Of a stretch of 64,000 nt of DNA, positions 10,870 through 23,295 are shown piece by piece. The translations under genes and the position numbers were made by a program. The notes under the pieces are model-generated. The model was not told the DNA's origin. It worked only from the letters and a program-made list of their open reading frames with translations, and did no database searches. The stretch's first letter is position 1, and each line of letters begins with the position of its first letter. The stretch is taken from positions 6,200,001 to 6,264,000 of the forward strand of contig OZ023188.1 in NCBI GenBank assembly GCA_963995505.1, written 5' to 3'. Source of the DNA: Hypericum androsaemum. Taxonomy: Eukaryota; Streptophyta; Magnoliopsida; Malpighiales; Hypericaceae.

Positions 10870-12081
10870 CGATTTTTGCCCAGAATGGTACTACAGTACA
10901 ATTTTTTTACCAATTTGGTGTCACTGTTGAAAAAATTCTGGATATGTTGTTCTTTTTTCAAATCGAAAAAAAATTCGATTCTCTCTCCCCAGATCAAAAT
11001 TTTTTTTCGACCTAGGACCAAATTCGAAATTTTTTTTTACTTTCATTATCGAAAGAATCTTTTCGACCTAGGACCAAAATCAAAAAATAATTTCGGCCTG
11101 GGACCAAATTTGCATTAAATTCAAATATCCCCCAAATTTGCATTAAATTCAAATATCCCCTTTCTTTTCCCCAAATTGGATCACTTTTTGCACTCTCTCT
11201 CCCCCTCCCCCCCCCCCCCCCCCCCCTCTTTCTCCCTCCCTCGCTCTCTCTCTCTCCTCGGTCTCATCACTTTCCCTCTATCTCTCTTCTAGTTTATTTT
11301 TTTTTGTGTACTATAACTTGTCTAAATAAATTATACTTGTTCTGCTTGAACAACATTTCAACTTTAAAATTTATGTATAATATGAATAAATTATTTTATC
11401 CAGCAATATATAATTAAGTAAAATTATTCACTATCACAAATCAAATATTAAAAATTGTATTGCAGACGGGAAGGATTATTTTTGCAAATATATTATTTTA
11501 TTGTCCAATTTAAAATGGCTATCTACAATATTGAATCTGAATTCATTTCATTTTTGATATATACAATCTAGAATCCGGACTCACTCGATCGAGTAATTTA
11601 GATTCGATGTAGGTAACATTTTAAAATGTGGTAACATCATTTAAATAAATTTCATGAATAAATAAACATGTAATATTTTTATAAAAAATCAAGAATTGAT
11701 TAAAATTGTAGAATTTAAGAAAGACAAGGTAAATGAAATTGACTTTTTAATAAATACACAAAAAAATAAACTAGAAGAGAGATGGGTGGAAGGAAAGGGG
11801 AGAGAGCGCGTGAGAGTGGAAAAAAAAGGGGATATTATTAACAAATTTGGTCCCTGGTCAAAATATTTTTCGATTTTGGTCCCAAGTCGAAAAGATTCTT
11901 TCGATAATGAAAGTAAAAAAAAAAATCGATTTTGGTCCCAGGTCAAAAATATTTTTTTGATCTGAAGAGAAAGAATCGAAAAAAAATTTCGATCTGGAAA
12001 AGGAATATCATATCCAAAATTTTTTTAACAGTAACACCAAATTAATAAAAATGTTGTACTCTAGCACTATTTTGGGGAAAA
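10870..12081. mobile_element. Mutator-like element with long TIRs (1.2 kb)
   Basis: TIRs of about 250 bp: the left arm (10870-11120) contains ACCAATTTGGTGTC and ATTATCGAAAGAATC; the right arm (about 11840-12081) has the complements. The flanking duplication is ACCCCAAACG at 10860-10869 and 12082-12091. Copy B has the uninterrupted site at about 25677 (AACCCAAACGG), so this inserted after, or was absent from, that copy. The interior has a C17-19 tract and CT-rich microsatellite at 11200-11260 and is otherwise AT-rich. The 80-89-codon frames in the arms are artefacts of the inverted repeat. No transposase. Confidence 0.85.
11198..11262 (+). repeat. Poly-C / CT microsatellite
   Basis: A run of CTCTC, then a long C homopolymer at about 11209-11226, then CTCTTTCTCCCTCCCTCGCTCTCTCTC. 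It lies in the middle of the Mutator-like element. Its length should be regarded as uncertain because such tracts are prone to sequencing and assembly error. Confidence 0.85.
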
Positions 12082-12091
12082 ACCCCAAACG

Positions 12092-15000
12092 GTTGACCCG
12101 TATCTGCGGTTCGAGAAACCCGACAACTCGACAAAGGAGCGGAAGCTTTTTTTTAATGAAAAAAAAGCTCAAAGTACTGAAATTATTTATTTCTTGTAAT
12201 AAAATATCCATCTTCCCATTACGTGTCATATTATAAGTCACCGCCACCGACACTTCCCTGTACAGACTATAGAGTAGAGGAAAATCTTACGGCAATTATG
12301 TAATAAGCGAGCTCTCTTATTTGTGATTATTCTGGCATTGTTTGCTATTTTTTATTTATACCACACAAAATACTACTGAATCGGCTAATCAAAATTTGAA
12401 CTGTATATGATCAAAGGAGGCAATGTTACCCAATAAATATTTAAAAATATTATATTTTCAATGACTCTAACTCAAAATATTCTATTTAATTCGAACAACT
12501 TCATCATCCAGATACTTTTTAGGAATTGTTGATTAATTATATCTTGTATGAGTAAAAGACAAAGGGAGATGGTGGTCAAATGTCAGATCGACGCTTTATT
12601 CCAACCGCAATCAACGGCTCCCGCCGAAAAAGAGACGAAATAGGTCCTGCAATGTTATATCCTATGCTCTTTTTTACTTTTCTTTTATCCGTTTTCGCTT
12701 TATTTGGGAAATACGCAATACTCTGGGAAAATAAGCCTTTAGCACGTTATAAGGTCAAAGAGATACAAGAGAGTGCAATGACCGGTTAACGCCCGTTCTG
12801 TCACGGCCACGGCAGCAAACTTTCTTAGTTCCCACTGGTCCCCCGAACTGCTTTTTTTCCTTTCTAAATCACCCCATATTTGATAGGTTACAGTTCACAC
12901 AATTGTTAGTGGTTCCATGCTTTCACTTACTACAATTATCTCGCGTATGATGTTATGTCATTAATTTTATTCGTTGTCAATGTAATTCACTAATTATATC
13001 TGCATGGCATACCTTTGACCCCTGATCTAGACAATGTCAAATTTTCAGCTGGTTTAAATTAGAATCCGAATGCAACTGAGTTTGCCCCATTTTTCCTAAA
13101 AGTAGTGAAGTGATATGCCACGATGATAAAATTAGCAATATGCCATGGCATAAAGATAAAATTCAATGACATGTTAGATAGCTCAAGTAATTAGGTTAAG
13201 AATTATCACTTGGTTGACATGCTAGATAGCTCACGTAATTAGGTTAACGATTATCACTTGGTTGTCAGTTAGGTAAAACCTCTTTCACCTCATCAAAAAA
13301 TTATAGCCACGAGATAGTGGTGTGTCTAAAAGTGAAACCGCTAAATATACTTTTACCTATTTGATATTTGCTAGATTGATTAATTCAAATATAAATTAGA
13401 TCTTACAACAAAATATAATATTTGTTTCATATAGTTGTGTAAGTATGACTAAAACTTCAAATTTTTTCCCTGCTGCCCTGACTTGTTGAAATTATTATAT
13501 TCGTTGTGAGTAGGGCCCTACTCTCAACTAACCATTAAAATAGTTGGTCTCTTTGTTAATGGTAGTTATTGGACAAGATTGTACAATAATGCTGTTCTGT
13601 TGCGATAAAATGGTATCGCACTGGTCGCCGATGTAACTTTTTGGCACGCCTTCAACGAGGAAAAAAACCCTAGTCCTTTTCACTCTTTCTTGAGTGGGAA
13701 ATCTTTATCTTGTTCGTTAAGACCCAACACAACAGTACTTAATAATTCCAATTGTTTTATCACTTTATCTGTAGTTTATTGGTGTAGGTTTGGTCTGTTT
13801 TAAAAGTTTGACCCCTCAAAAAAAATTTCGAAGTTGCTAGTGCCCCTAGTAGTGCTAGTACTAGTATACCTTTCAAAAAAAGTATTAGCTACCATAAACT
13901 AATTTTGTGCTTTTAATCCTTACTCAAACCTAGTCAAGAGTTTTTAAAACCACTAATTTCACACTTTTTTGGGATAAAAAAATTTGGCACTCGTACTGAT
14001 ATATTTCGACTCGAATTTTAAATTTGTATACGTGGCAAAATTGATTGCTATATTTTGTAAGCTATAATACCTGTACTTCATCCAACCCCACCAACAGGTA
14101 GGAGAATTACCTGCCTGGAACCATAGATATTTGCTATACGATAAAAATCGAAGAATATGTTAAAACCGCATATTCCCTGAAATGCTTCTTCCTTTTTAAC
14201 CATACATTAAAGAATATTGCACAACGAAATTTAAAGGATAAAGAAATGTAATATCTAAGTAACTAGCTTAACCAAGAGGTTAGTCTTTGGCCATCAATGT
14301 TAAATACTTATTGAGAGAGTTTTACCATATTTGAAAGTCATGTCCAACTCGAGCTAAGATAAGTCGGCTAAGTGGGTTTCTGTAGTTTTATAAATGGTAC
14401 GGCCAATTACCAGTTCTTTGGCTGTTGGTGGAATGAGCTTGGAGATGATGTTACTCTGCTTGGTCATTTGGGTAAGGTTCATAAATGTCCAGCGGTTATT
14501 AGCTATTTACTGTCGTCGGTGGTGCATATTTATTGTCTCTGATGAAGCCTGCAACCATTACAGATTACAACAACGGTCGACTTCGACTACCCGCAAGTCC
14601 CTTCTCTTTTGGCTTTAGAAAGTGAATGGATTTTTCTCGAACCAAATGGTTGGATTACCGGCCGGACTAGATATTTTTTTAAACAGATAATTATAAGATT
14701 GATTATATTAGATATTAAAATATCAAATAATTTTAAATATTCTTTAATTATGTTGTTAATCTTCATAGTCAACGTTTACTTTTTTCTATAGGCTTATTTC
14801 CTTATGAACCGAATAGAATTTCATGCCAAAGTAAATGGTGTTCTGCTATTTGGCTGTAATTTCATACAGTTTTTTGATTTTCTGGTCATTTTTTACACAT
14901 TTGAAAAAAAAAACATGTTATGTAATTCTTTGAAAATCTAACACAAAAATTCCGACAAAAAAGTAACAATCAAAACATTAATTTATTTATTTTTCCAAAA

Positions 15001-15299
15001 ACACTCATTAAATAACAGGGATAGATTTCAACCAACGAACAAATCTAACATATATCTAATCCGGGGAGTATGGGCCATTTGGTAACCACCGGATAGCGAA
15101 AGGGACAATTGTTGGGCCCGTAATCACACGTACATGAGTCGTTTTAAAAGACACTTAAAAGTGATGCATGGCCCTCTCTTGATCTCATTTGATATGCTCT
15201 CGTCTCTCTGGGAGAGCGGCGGATGATGAAAGTTTGGAACAAATGAGCAGGGTAAGGAAGTGGGAGGAACGGGGAAACCTAAGGGAGGAGTGACAACCA
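12092..15299. other. Copy A interior, no intact gene
   Basis: Decayed sequence. The 12580-12789 (+) frame of 69 codons has a partner in copy B (26149-26355), and the two peptides are alike (RRFIPTAINGSRRKRDE shared). The downstream ends diverge, there is no recognised domain, and similarity between duplicates is expected without selection. 13575-14375 has no equivalent in B and shows nothing recognisable. 14394-14640 is shared with B; in B an alternative frame reads GDDVTLLGHLGKVHKC, possibly an old coding fragment I cannot name. Confidence 0.4.
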
Positions 15300-15662
15300 C
15301 CTGGATATTAAATTGTGATGTGTCATGACACGAAGACAATTAACAAAATGGGCGCGAGAGCAATAGCTCGAACCCATTTTGGCCATATTATTTATGGTCA
15401 CAATTCCACAATGCTTAGAAGTTCGGCATTGGAGATAGAGATCATGGCAATTCACATAGCCTTGGAGATGGTAAAAATCAACTTTCGCAGCATTGAAGTC
15501 CTAATTCTTTCGGATTGTAAGATTGCGGTTGATTTATATCAATAAAATGTCCAAATCGATTGATTGAAGGACCGAAAATGATGCACTAATGGCTAGATTA
15601 ACTCATAGGGAATTTAATTTAGATGCTTACTTCGACATATTCCTAGAGTTGCGATTGTGGTG
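15300..15662 (+). pseudogene. RNase H (RVT_3-type) remnant, copy A
   Basis: Pieces of an RNase H fold domain like that at the C-terminus of plant LINEs and in stand-alone RVT_3 proteins: INCDVSW at about 15310 (first Asp, in one frame), then SSALEIEIMAIHIALEM (15421-15471; Glu) and EVLILSDCKIAVDL (15496-15537; Asp). After a frameshift an SKSID...R block follows. The frame is broken between the first and second acidic residues. The copy B counterpart is at 29838-30192. It is most likely a LINE tail; a degraded host RVT_3 gene is possible. Confidence 0.6.
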
Positions 15663-15663
15663 G

Positions 15664-15890
15664 CCAAAATTCAACAAAATAAGTCAAATTCAACACAAAT
15701 CATAAAAATTAAATGACATCGTATTGGGTTTAAGTAACTCTGGTATAAAACGACGTTGTTTTATACTATCGGTGTTACGGTGCAGTACGAAAGACACACA
15801 GCAACCGTACCTACCGCGACACCGTTTCGGAGTTGCGGTTTGGTTTTTTTGAGTGAGACAATATTTTTGCAGTTTCGTGCTCACCCCTAA
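15664..15890. mobile_element. Right end of an hAT-like element (copy A)
   Basis: Matches the right end of the element at 30400-31967 in copy B, ending CGTGCTCACCCCTAA near 15889. The left ~1.3 kb is absent: 15664 joins at the short match GCCAAA. This suggests a deletion in A, though a partial ancestral copy is possible. Confidence 0.5.
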
Positions 15891-17589
15891 TATTTTTATT
15901 TAAAATGAAAATGGAATGCAATAGTAGAGACAAAAACATTCCCTAACAAGATGTCTCACAAAATTAAAAGCTCATCAAAATTGAGTAAATTATTTATTAG
16001 GTTCAAAATTCACCTTATTATTTTGTGGTTTGACCGAATTGCACACCGGTATCCCATGATTTAAAAATACCTCACCAAGTGATTAGGGATAACGATAGGT
16101 AGGTATGAGCAAGGTCTCAGGTTTTGGAGTTAGATCTATATCCTCTCCTCGATCTTACATTTTTTTATTGTGAGACTCAAACCATTGCCCTCTGGGAGAC
16201 CCTGGTTTACAGAGTTTGCAGGTTACGATTTTTTAATATTTTATTTTCTGATAATTTTTACGGAAATTTTAGTTTTACATATAGAATGTATGGGAATTCA
16301 TAACATTTAATAGCTAGACATCAATTTCAATAGAAAGCTCGAGAAACATCAAAATTTTTAATTTAAGTTAAATAGTACAAGATATTTTCTTTCAAGTTTT
16401 AAGTACATCAATAAATCAACAAAATAAAATTGTAGAAAAGTGAGCTTTTAGTGATCAATCATTGAGGACATCATCCAATTCATTGTTATCTACCATATGC
16501 AATTATTATTCACTTACAATTGATAGTATAAATGATAGATATGGTCAATGAGGGTATAACTAAGGTCTAATTAGGTCCTAACAATGATAGAGTCTAAAGT
16601 AGAGCAAAAACGTAAGAGTAGAGTATGGTAATGAATCATAATAATTCATACCCTACATAGACCATACCTCTAAACATTGACTCATTATTTGAACAACTTT
16701 TTGGACAAAAATACATCAAGTATTATTAAATTAAAATTTTAAAAATAAATCAGAAATTATATGTATTTCTTATGATTTGTTTCTTAAAAAATTGAATTTT
16801 TTTGCTAATGTACTTAGGGATATTTTTCTGAAAAATTATTCGAATAGTGGAGAGTCAACTAAAAAAATATTTCTCAGCCAATCGAATATTTTTCAAACCA
16901 TAAAGTACTGTTGTGAAAGTCGAACAAACCACACAAAAGTTTTACCTACAATTTCATCTACTACTTTCTCGCCAATTTGGAGAAAGTTGTTTCTAATAGT
17001 TAGAAAAAATATTCCTTTCATTTTTTTCCACCCACATTCTCTCCCTTTTCAAATAACAGGCCTAAGAGGATTGATCAGAGATAACAAAAATGACTTTTAC
17101 CTACGGAAGGACCCGTATCCCCGCCTTAAGGCCGACAAACACGTCAAAAATAGTTGTGGACAGTATTGATCTAAGTATTGATCAATTACATACATAGCCG
17201 CTTTTTTTCCTTTTTCTGTTCTTATTATGCTTTTCAAGGTATTTTAATTCTAGGCTTTTCTTAAAGGTTTAGAAAGACGCGACACTTCAACCAATTAATA
17301 AATAATCATTTTAATGGAACTAAAAACTTGAGTTCAAACAAAGAAAGAATAACTGTATTGAAAATTTTACTTTTTTGTATTTAACTCAACATAAAATTAA
17401 GTTAGTCGAATTAATATTATCATCACTAGTTGTTTGTGTGACTGGTATTATCATAACACTAATTAGTTTATACAAAAAGATACATCTAAAACGCAAATCA
17501 AGGAAGAATCTAATTGATTACAAGATGGGCCACATGAGGTGAGCCAATCGCGGAGATAGAATAGACAAGTGGCCCACATAGCCAACATG
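15891..17589. other. AT-rich remainder of copy A and flank
   Basis: Contains the left part of an hAT-type MITE beginning TTAGGGATAACGATAGG at 16084, whose right end was deleted in this copy (intact in B at 32161-32795). The 130-codon frame at 16777-17169 has no recognised domain; its B equivalent is broken by indels and I do not regard it as a gene. 17213-17589 shows nothing. Confidence 0.45.
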
Positions 17590-18460
17590 CCTTTAATTTT
17601 ATAACAACCATGGACCACCTTTGGAACCATTATCCTTATCTGGGCCACCACCAGAGATCGCCTTACTTTATGTATTCAGATATTTAAAATTAATCTAATC
17701 TAAGTCTGACTAGAGTAAAATATTCAAGGTAACAATTTTTAACAAAATTAATATTGCTATGTTCTGAGAAATCGAATTCAAAATATATAAAAATCATATA
17801 CACCGTTTATCTTAAAAGAAGTCATATACTCCGTCTACCTTATAGATATTTTTGGGTAACGAGGCAATGCTTTTCAAGATATAGGAAACATTGATTGAGT
17901 GATTAATTGATTGGAACCCTTTTAAATTTTTTTTGGGGATCCCTTTTTTCAATTGAAGCCTTATTAATTGCACTTGTTGGTCACGAGCTTGATTTATCTC
18001 ACGTAAGGGTTCTGCTTGTTTGCATTTTGTTGGAAAAGATAGGTGAGCAATCTTAATTTCATGACCACCATCGTCACTATCTTTTTTTTGTGTGGAGCCA
18101 TTGTCACTATCTTTATAAATTGCACATGTCCTTCTAAAGATATTTTTTTTGATAGATGCCCTTGTACTTAGCCATGGCTTTACCCAATCCCGGTATTAAT
18201 TGGTCGTTTTGGTTTATTAACACAATAGTACTGTTTTGACTTTTGAGCACAATTGGCTCGTCTGATTGTGAAATTTTAATATTATGTTTTACGGACGTTG
18301 AAAAAGTTAAGTGATTTGAATGTACTATTTCTTAAGATCTTTATATCCAATTCAAAATTTTAAGGCAACGGATTGATGAATTTTTCACATTTATAAACTT
18401 GCATTCCACTCTTGCGCTAAGCAATGTGAAATTCTAAACACGCCCCTTCAAACGAGAATC
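17590..18460. repeat. Duplicated block C (partner of C')
   Basis: Collinear with 55450-56262, from TTTTATAACAACCATGG to CCTTCAAACGA. It holds the degraded minus-strand frame described at C' and the 3' LTR of the TRIM element. C and D here, and C' and D' at 55-60 kb, keep the same order and orientation, so they are probably one larger duplicated unit. Confidence 0.75.
17800..18325 (-). pseudogene. Broken copy of the C' 163-codon frame
   Basis: Minus-strand counterpart of 55667-56158. Matching peptide blocks include DEPIVLKSQNS and IVLINQNDQL, followed by GLGKAMAKY. Insertions near 18150 and 17930 destroy the frame. Differences from C' in the matching blocks are mostly conservative (V/I, R/K, S/T). 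The family is not recognised. Confidence 0.5.
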
Positions 18461-18670
18461 ATCGGTTCGAAGATTGTACGAGATTTGACTTCACTAATAT
18501 GCGAGAAATGAGGGTTGTGCAAGCACAAAAATGGGCCCGGAATCAACCGGCTCTAATACCATATTAGAATATTCATATTCAATCAAAAACCTTAAGACAA
18601 TGCATTAATGAATTTTTTACACATAAATTTGTCCTTCACTCTTGCACTAAGCAATGTAAGATTCTCAACA
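18330..18670 (-). mobile_element. TRIM-type miniature LTR retrotransposon
   Basis: 341 bp read on the minus strand. The 5' LTR (18670-18562, 109 bp) starts TGTTGAGAATCTTACATTGC. It is followed at once by TGGTATTAGAGCC (18561-18549), one mismatch from the classic primer site for initiator tRNA-Met. A short non-coding interior follows, then a purine tract GTTTGAAGGGGCG (18453-18441) abutting the 3' LTR (18440-18330), which starts TGTTTAGAATTTCACATTGC. LTR-PBS-PPT-LTR in so short a span defines a TRIM element. No clear target duplication is seen. C' keeps one LTR-like part (about 56138-56242). Confidence 0.65.
18549..18561 (-). promoter_or_regulatory. Primer-binding site of the TRIM element
   Basis: Minus-strand TGGTATTAGAGCC, next to the 5' LTR end. 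It is complementary, with one change, to the 3' end of initiator tRNA-Met used by most plant LTR elements. Confidence 0.6.
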
Positions 18671-18983
18671 TTATCTATATCAACAAAGTGCATCTTCTCT
18701 AAAATTTAACGCACTTGGCCTGAAGTAGTTTCACGATGGGTGACCCCTCGAAAGTTTTCTCATGGTACATATGAGAGGACAAAATACGCTAGAAAAAAAT
18801 CGAGTTTCTCTATGGAAATATTCGGTCAAATCATGAGATGTTGCTGATATAATAAATTATGAAATTAGCTGAAGAAATTATGAATTTAAACATGAACAAA
18901 TATGAGATTCGTACATATTATATCAGCTGATCATTTAGTTCTCTCATCAATTAAGTACATTAGAATTTCAGCTTTTGACCCCT
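18671..18983. other. No feature seen
   Basis: AT-rich sequence with no frame, repeat or motif that I can support. Confidence 0.5.
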
Positions 18984-18994
18984 CAAACGATCAT

Positions 18995-19268
18995 CAGATC
19001 GGATTGAGTGGGGACTAAAGAAAATTTGTCCATAGGTGGAGACTACATTTTGGGCCGTCAGATTTGATTATCTTTAAATCTGATGGTCAATAACCTACCA
19101 GGTGATATTGGTTTGCATGTGAAGTGATATTGATTTGCATGTGAAATGATATTGCTTTGCAAGAGGCTGGTTTACATATGAAGTGATATTGGTTTGCATA
19201 TGTAGTGATATTGGTTTGAGTTAATCCCTATAGATGGGGACTAGCCCAGTCCCCACCAAATCCGCCCC
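18995..19268. mobile_element. MITE with 22-bp tandem repeats (copy 2, inverted)
   Basis: An inverted relative of 882-1197. It starts GGATTGAGTGGGGACT near 19000 and ends AGTCCCCACCAAATCC. It is flanked by CAAACGATCAT at 18984-18994 and 19269-19279, a perfect 11-bp match of which 9-10 bp is the likely true duplication. It has about five units with ATATTGGTTTGCATRTGAAGTG-like sequence. The terminal hairpin GGGGACTAGCCCAGTCCCC is retained at about 19233-19251. Confidence 0.85.
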
Positions 19269-19379
19269 CAAACGATCATACCTACTCACAAATGCCGATG
19301 CCACGAGAGTACCTTTTTTTTCCCACCGGTCAAACATAAATATACGGAATTATGTTTTGTTTAATCTTTAAAAAAGAAT

Positions 19380-20619
19380 AGAAAAAGTATACTTTAATAT
19401 CCTATAGTTTAACATTTTAGTGTTTGGAACCATTGTTGAAAATTTTAAATTTAGATTCAGTGGTTATTTTTTTGGACACATTTCAGTTCGGGGTAGTCGG
19501 ATAGCTGCCCGGCCATTTGACAATCCACGTGGGTTCCATGTCCCTGTAAACGACGTCATTTGACGTCCTACGTAGACAGTCTGTTGCGTAAGTCGTTGTT
19601 GACGTGGCATGTGGCAAATTATCAAATTGGTTCATATGGATAGTCTGTAATTAGTCTTGGCAAATTACCAATCATCTTACCCAATTAAAACCCACCCTCC
19701 TCGAACCCCATGTTCATAATAATACTTACCTCGACTTGAATTAAAAGAGATAGGTTCAGCTTTAATTAACCCAAACAAGAATGGATGAGGATTCAACAAA
19801 GTTATTACAGGAGACCCATTAAGGCATTATTGTTAGTCACTGTAACTGTTGAAAGAGAAGGGAAAAAGGGGAGAAGGAGAAGGGGAAGGGGAAGGGGGAG
19901 AAGGTTGTACTCGAGTGGGGCCCCCCTGATCAGGACAGACATATCCACATGGGCCAAACCCATGAGCCTGGCGCGGTCAATGGTGGGGCCAGGGGGACGG
20001 CGGTGGCGACGGGACGGGAAGAGGAGGGGGCAGAGATAACGAGCAAGGAGGCGAAGGTCTAGTCTGTATCCATTAAACCCAGATCAAAACCCGTCGTCTA
20101 CTGTCATTTGCCTCCTAATCCTCCTCCTCCTTCCACCCCGTCCATGACCCCCTCGTCTTTTCCGGTTCTGTTATTTATTTCCTAAATTCCGATTTGTGTT
20201 TTCATTGATTTCACGGGTGCATTTTTCTTTTCCCGGTGTTTCGTTATTTTTTTATATATATCTTGCATTTTGTTTTCATTACTTTCCCTTGTTTTGGGTC
20301 AAAATTGGATATTTGCCAATGGTTGAAGATGGTGATGGTGGGAGGAAGATGATATTTTTTTAAATATATTTAAAGTTTTGGTACTATTTTAGTAATTTAC
20401 CACATGTCACGTCAGTAACGACTTGCACACCGGACTGTCCACGTAGGACGCCAAACAAGATCGCTTAGGAGGACGTCAAACCCACGTGGATTGCCAAATG
20501 GCCGGGTAATTGTCCGGGACTGCGACGTGTCCGAAAAAATAACTACAGGGTGTAAATTTAAAATTTTTAAACCACAAGACCCAAAGGCGGAATACATCAA
20601 AGTACAAAGTGTACTTTTC
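19380..20619. mobile_element. Mutator-like element, 1.24 kb
   Basis: Inverted ends of about 250 bp (19380-19640 and 20385-20619), sharing GACGTGGCA/TGYCACGTC and TTGGCAATCCACGTGGG-type blocks. The flanking duplication is TAAAAAAGAAT at 19369-19379 and 20620-20630; its length is at the upper limit for Mutator and the A-run may exaggerate it. The interior includes a GC-rich purine-rich tract (19855-20040) that yields an arginine-rich 84-codon frame of no evident meaning. The right part of this element is also present in D' from 57130. Confidence 0.8.
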
Positions 20620-21251
20620 TAAAAAAGAATCGTAGAAATCGTTTAGCTCAACTACGGCATAAATTATCTGAATCATATTAAACCTTCAAATCTCAAAATC
20701 TTATTTCTTCAACGGTGTAACCAGTTTTTTAAATAAGTACGGTGCAACCAGTTGGGGAGTTATCAAATGAATAAAACTTTTATTTCTGAAAAATGATAGC
20801 CAGCACAATTATTTTCCGTTCATTCGTTATACGAAACATTTTCGTGTGTATTTTAGAGTGTTTGATATCCAAAATGGACTAAGATTGTCAAATGGTAAAA
20901 TATTTTGATTTATTTTTAACATTTACGATTGGAAAAAAAATTTATTGTGAGATCTTTCTTTAAATAGGATTATGCAATGCAAAATTCTGAATACTATTTT
21001 TTTAATAAAAAAAGCTTGGCGACCACCTTTATCCTCGTAGATTTCCCAACAGAAGCGTGACCTAAGCGGATTTTTCCATTAACAACCACCTTAAACTTTG
21101 ATTAGACTATTGATATTACTTTCTTTTTAATCATAGAACCGTAGGACCCAGCACGTATGGTAAAAGCTACAACCGATCCCGCAAAAAGGACGAGCTGCCT
21201 TCCGACCACCTACTACGTACTCCTCTTCCACTTTGGACGGTATATTATCTT

Positions 21252-22505
21252 GAAAAAATTACGCTCAGGTCTCTGTAGTTTGGCGTCCCTCCCTCTGGGG
21301 TCCCTATATTTTTGAAATCGTTCCTGACGTTCTCGAAGTTTGGTTTTATCAACTCTCGGGTCCCTGACGGCTTTTTTTTTATTTTTGGTCATGGAAATGA
21401 CCAAAATACCCTTAAACAAAAACTTAAAAAATTCACCTTCTCTAACCTTTGAAAAAAACACCAACCACAAAAATAAACCCAAAAATAAGATTAAACTAAC
21501 CAAAATCAAGAACACAACCAAAAACATTAAAAAAAATTCAACCTCTTAACATCTTCATCTTTCTACCTAAAAAAATCAAGAATCCAAGAATCAAGGCGCT
21601 CCCGGTTGTCCACTTCAACCATATCAATTACAGAGACATATTACTAACAAAATCAAAAGACAAATAGGGGAAGCGGCAAGAACAAGGAATTAAAAACCAA
21701 TTACAGAGACCAATTAAAAATCAAAACTTCAACCAAATCAATCACGGCACCGTCTCGGAGGAAGACGATGCAAAAAGCAACGAGAACAAGACCGATTCCG
21801 GGAAGCGGCAGGTCGGTGAGGAATGGTCCCGATTCAAGACAAAGCATACTGGTAGGGCGGTCCCGACGGTGTGGACCTCGCGGGTCCAAGAACCCAGACG
21901 TCGGGGGAGCTTTCAGTCCTGACGGCGGTAAGCGTCCAGAGCTTTACTGTGTTGTCCCACGACGTCGTCGGCTGGGGGCAGAGATCTCGTCGGCGCTGGT
22001 GGACGATGAGGACGACGTCGTCGGCTAGGCAGGGCAGAGATCTCGCTGGTGGACGATGACAATGGTGTCGGAGAATGGGGAGGTCAGGGACGACGACGGT
22101 TCATGGGTTTCTTGTGATTGGACAAGAGTTTGATGGTTACAAGGGCTTTTGGATGTGGTCGGGATGCGCTGCCTCAGCTTGTACGGGTTTAGTGGTCACG
22201 CTGTCTTGAGTAGATCTGAGTTTTTTTTGTTAATATTCTTGGTTGTGTTCTTGATTGGTTAATTTGATCTTATTTTTTGTTTGTTTTTTGTGGTTGGTAT
22301 TTTTTTCAAAGGTTGGAGAAGATAAATTTTTTATTTTTTATTTAAGGGTATTTTGGTCATTTCCATGACCAAAAATGAAAAAAAAGTCGTCAGGGACCCG
22401 AGAGTTGATAAAACCAAACTTCGGGGACGTAAGAAATAATTTCGGAAATGCAGGGACCCCAGAGGGAGGGATGCCAAACTACAAAGACCTGAGCATAATT
22501 TTTCC
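21252..22505. mobile_element. Mutator-like element, 1.25 kb, empty site in D'
   Basis: TIRs of about 170 bp: left starts GAAAAAATTACGCTCAGG, right ends CCTGAGCATAATTTTTC. The direct repeats are TATTATCTT (21243-21251) and TATTGTCTT (22506-22514). The paralogous D' site near 58577 reads TATTACCTT once, uninterrupted. The interior is GC-rich at 21770-22180 with overlapping frames on both strands (up to 86 codons); it may be captured host sequence but I recognise none. Confidence 0.9.
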
Positions 22506-23295
22506 TATTGTCTTTCGACCCTCTCTACTCGTTTTATATAAATATGTAAAAATATTCTTAAATTCTCATATCCAACTTAAGAAAATAACATATGGGCTAA
22601 TCAGCGTCCGAATAATAAGTTGTTTGAATCGAGAGAATACAGTAAAATTAGTCAAATTCCTAATCAAATTAAACAATGAAAAATAAATACCAACTCTGAT
22701 TAATAAGACCAAGTCGGGATAAGAAGTGGAATTAGTCAAATTCCGTTTAAGTAGACAGAAATCCAGCATGACATTGAGCCCCTCAACGAGCGCAGTGTCC
22801 CATGTTTACGCTTTGGGTTGTTCTTCAATTGCGGCTGTTACAAAATTAGACCGGATATGAAAATAAGATATTGACATATGCTTCTTTTGGAGCCTCTCCA
22901 GGTCCATTCCACCTGCGTTTTTCTCCTTTTTTCGATAAAGGTGAAACTTATGTAATTGAGTATACACTTTTTATCAATCATTGTTTCGAAAGAGAGAATG
23001 TGGGGTGAAAATATAGCAGACGAAATAAAATTGGTTAAAATTATCGTAATGTCTCGTGATCTGATCAATTATTTTCACATATTAACACGAGAATTTTCTA
23101 ACATATTTTGTTCTCACTCACATGCATTGCAAACTCAAATGTACTTTATTAATATAGATAGTCATATCAAATCTCATAAATATTTTTGGACTATCATTAA
23201 TGGAATATCATAGTTAAGGAGAGTTCGTGCAAGAATTAAAAAACTTTATCTTCATGGGAAAAGAATGTAGGGTTCTGTCGGTCGGTAACTGATCT

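Larger units (their letters stand above)
10853..17212. repeat. Segmental duplication, copy A
   Basis: Collinear with copy B (25668-33352), same orientation, with high similarity by eye over long stretches. Shared landmarks: CGGTTGACCCGT (12090 / 25686), the 12580-12790 and 26150-26400 segment, TATAAATGGTACGG (14388 / 28756), the RNase H remnant, and the right end at TACGGnnGGACCCGTATCCCC (17101 / 33247). Copy A alone carries the MULE at 10870-12081 and the unique stretch 13575-14375. It lacks the LINE and most of the hAT-like element present in B. No intact gene lies within it. Confidence 0.8.

Noticed and set aside
12580..12789. 69-codon frame conserved in copy B (26149-26355) as a small gene
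   Set aside because: The whole surrounding kilobases are duplicated with similar identity, the C-termini differ, and there is no recognised domain.
16777..17169. 130-codon frame in copy A
   Set aside because: The copy B counterpart is interrupted by indels, the composition is AT-rich and no motif is seen.
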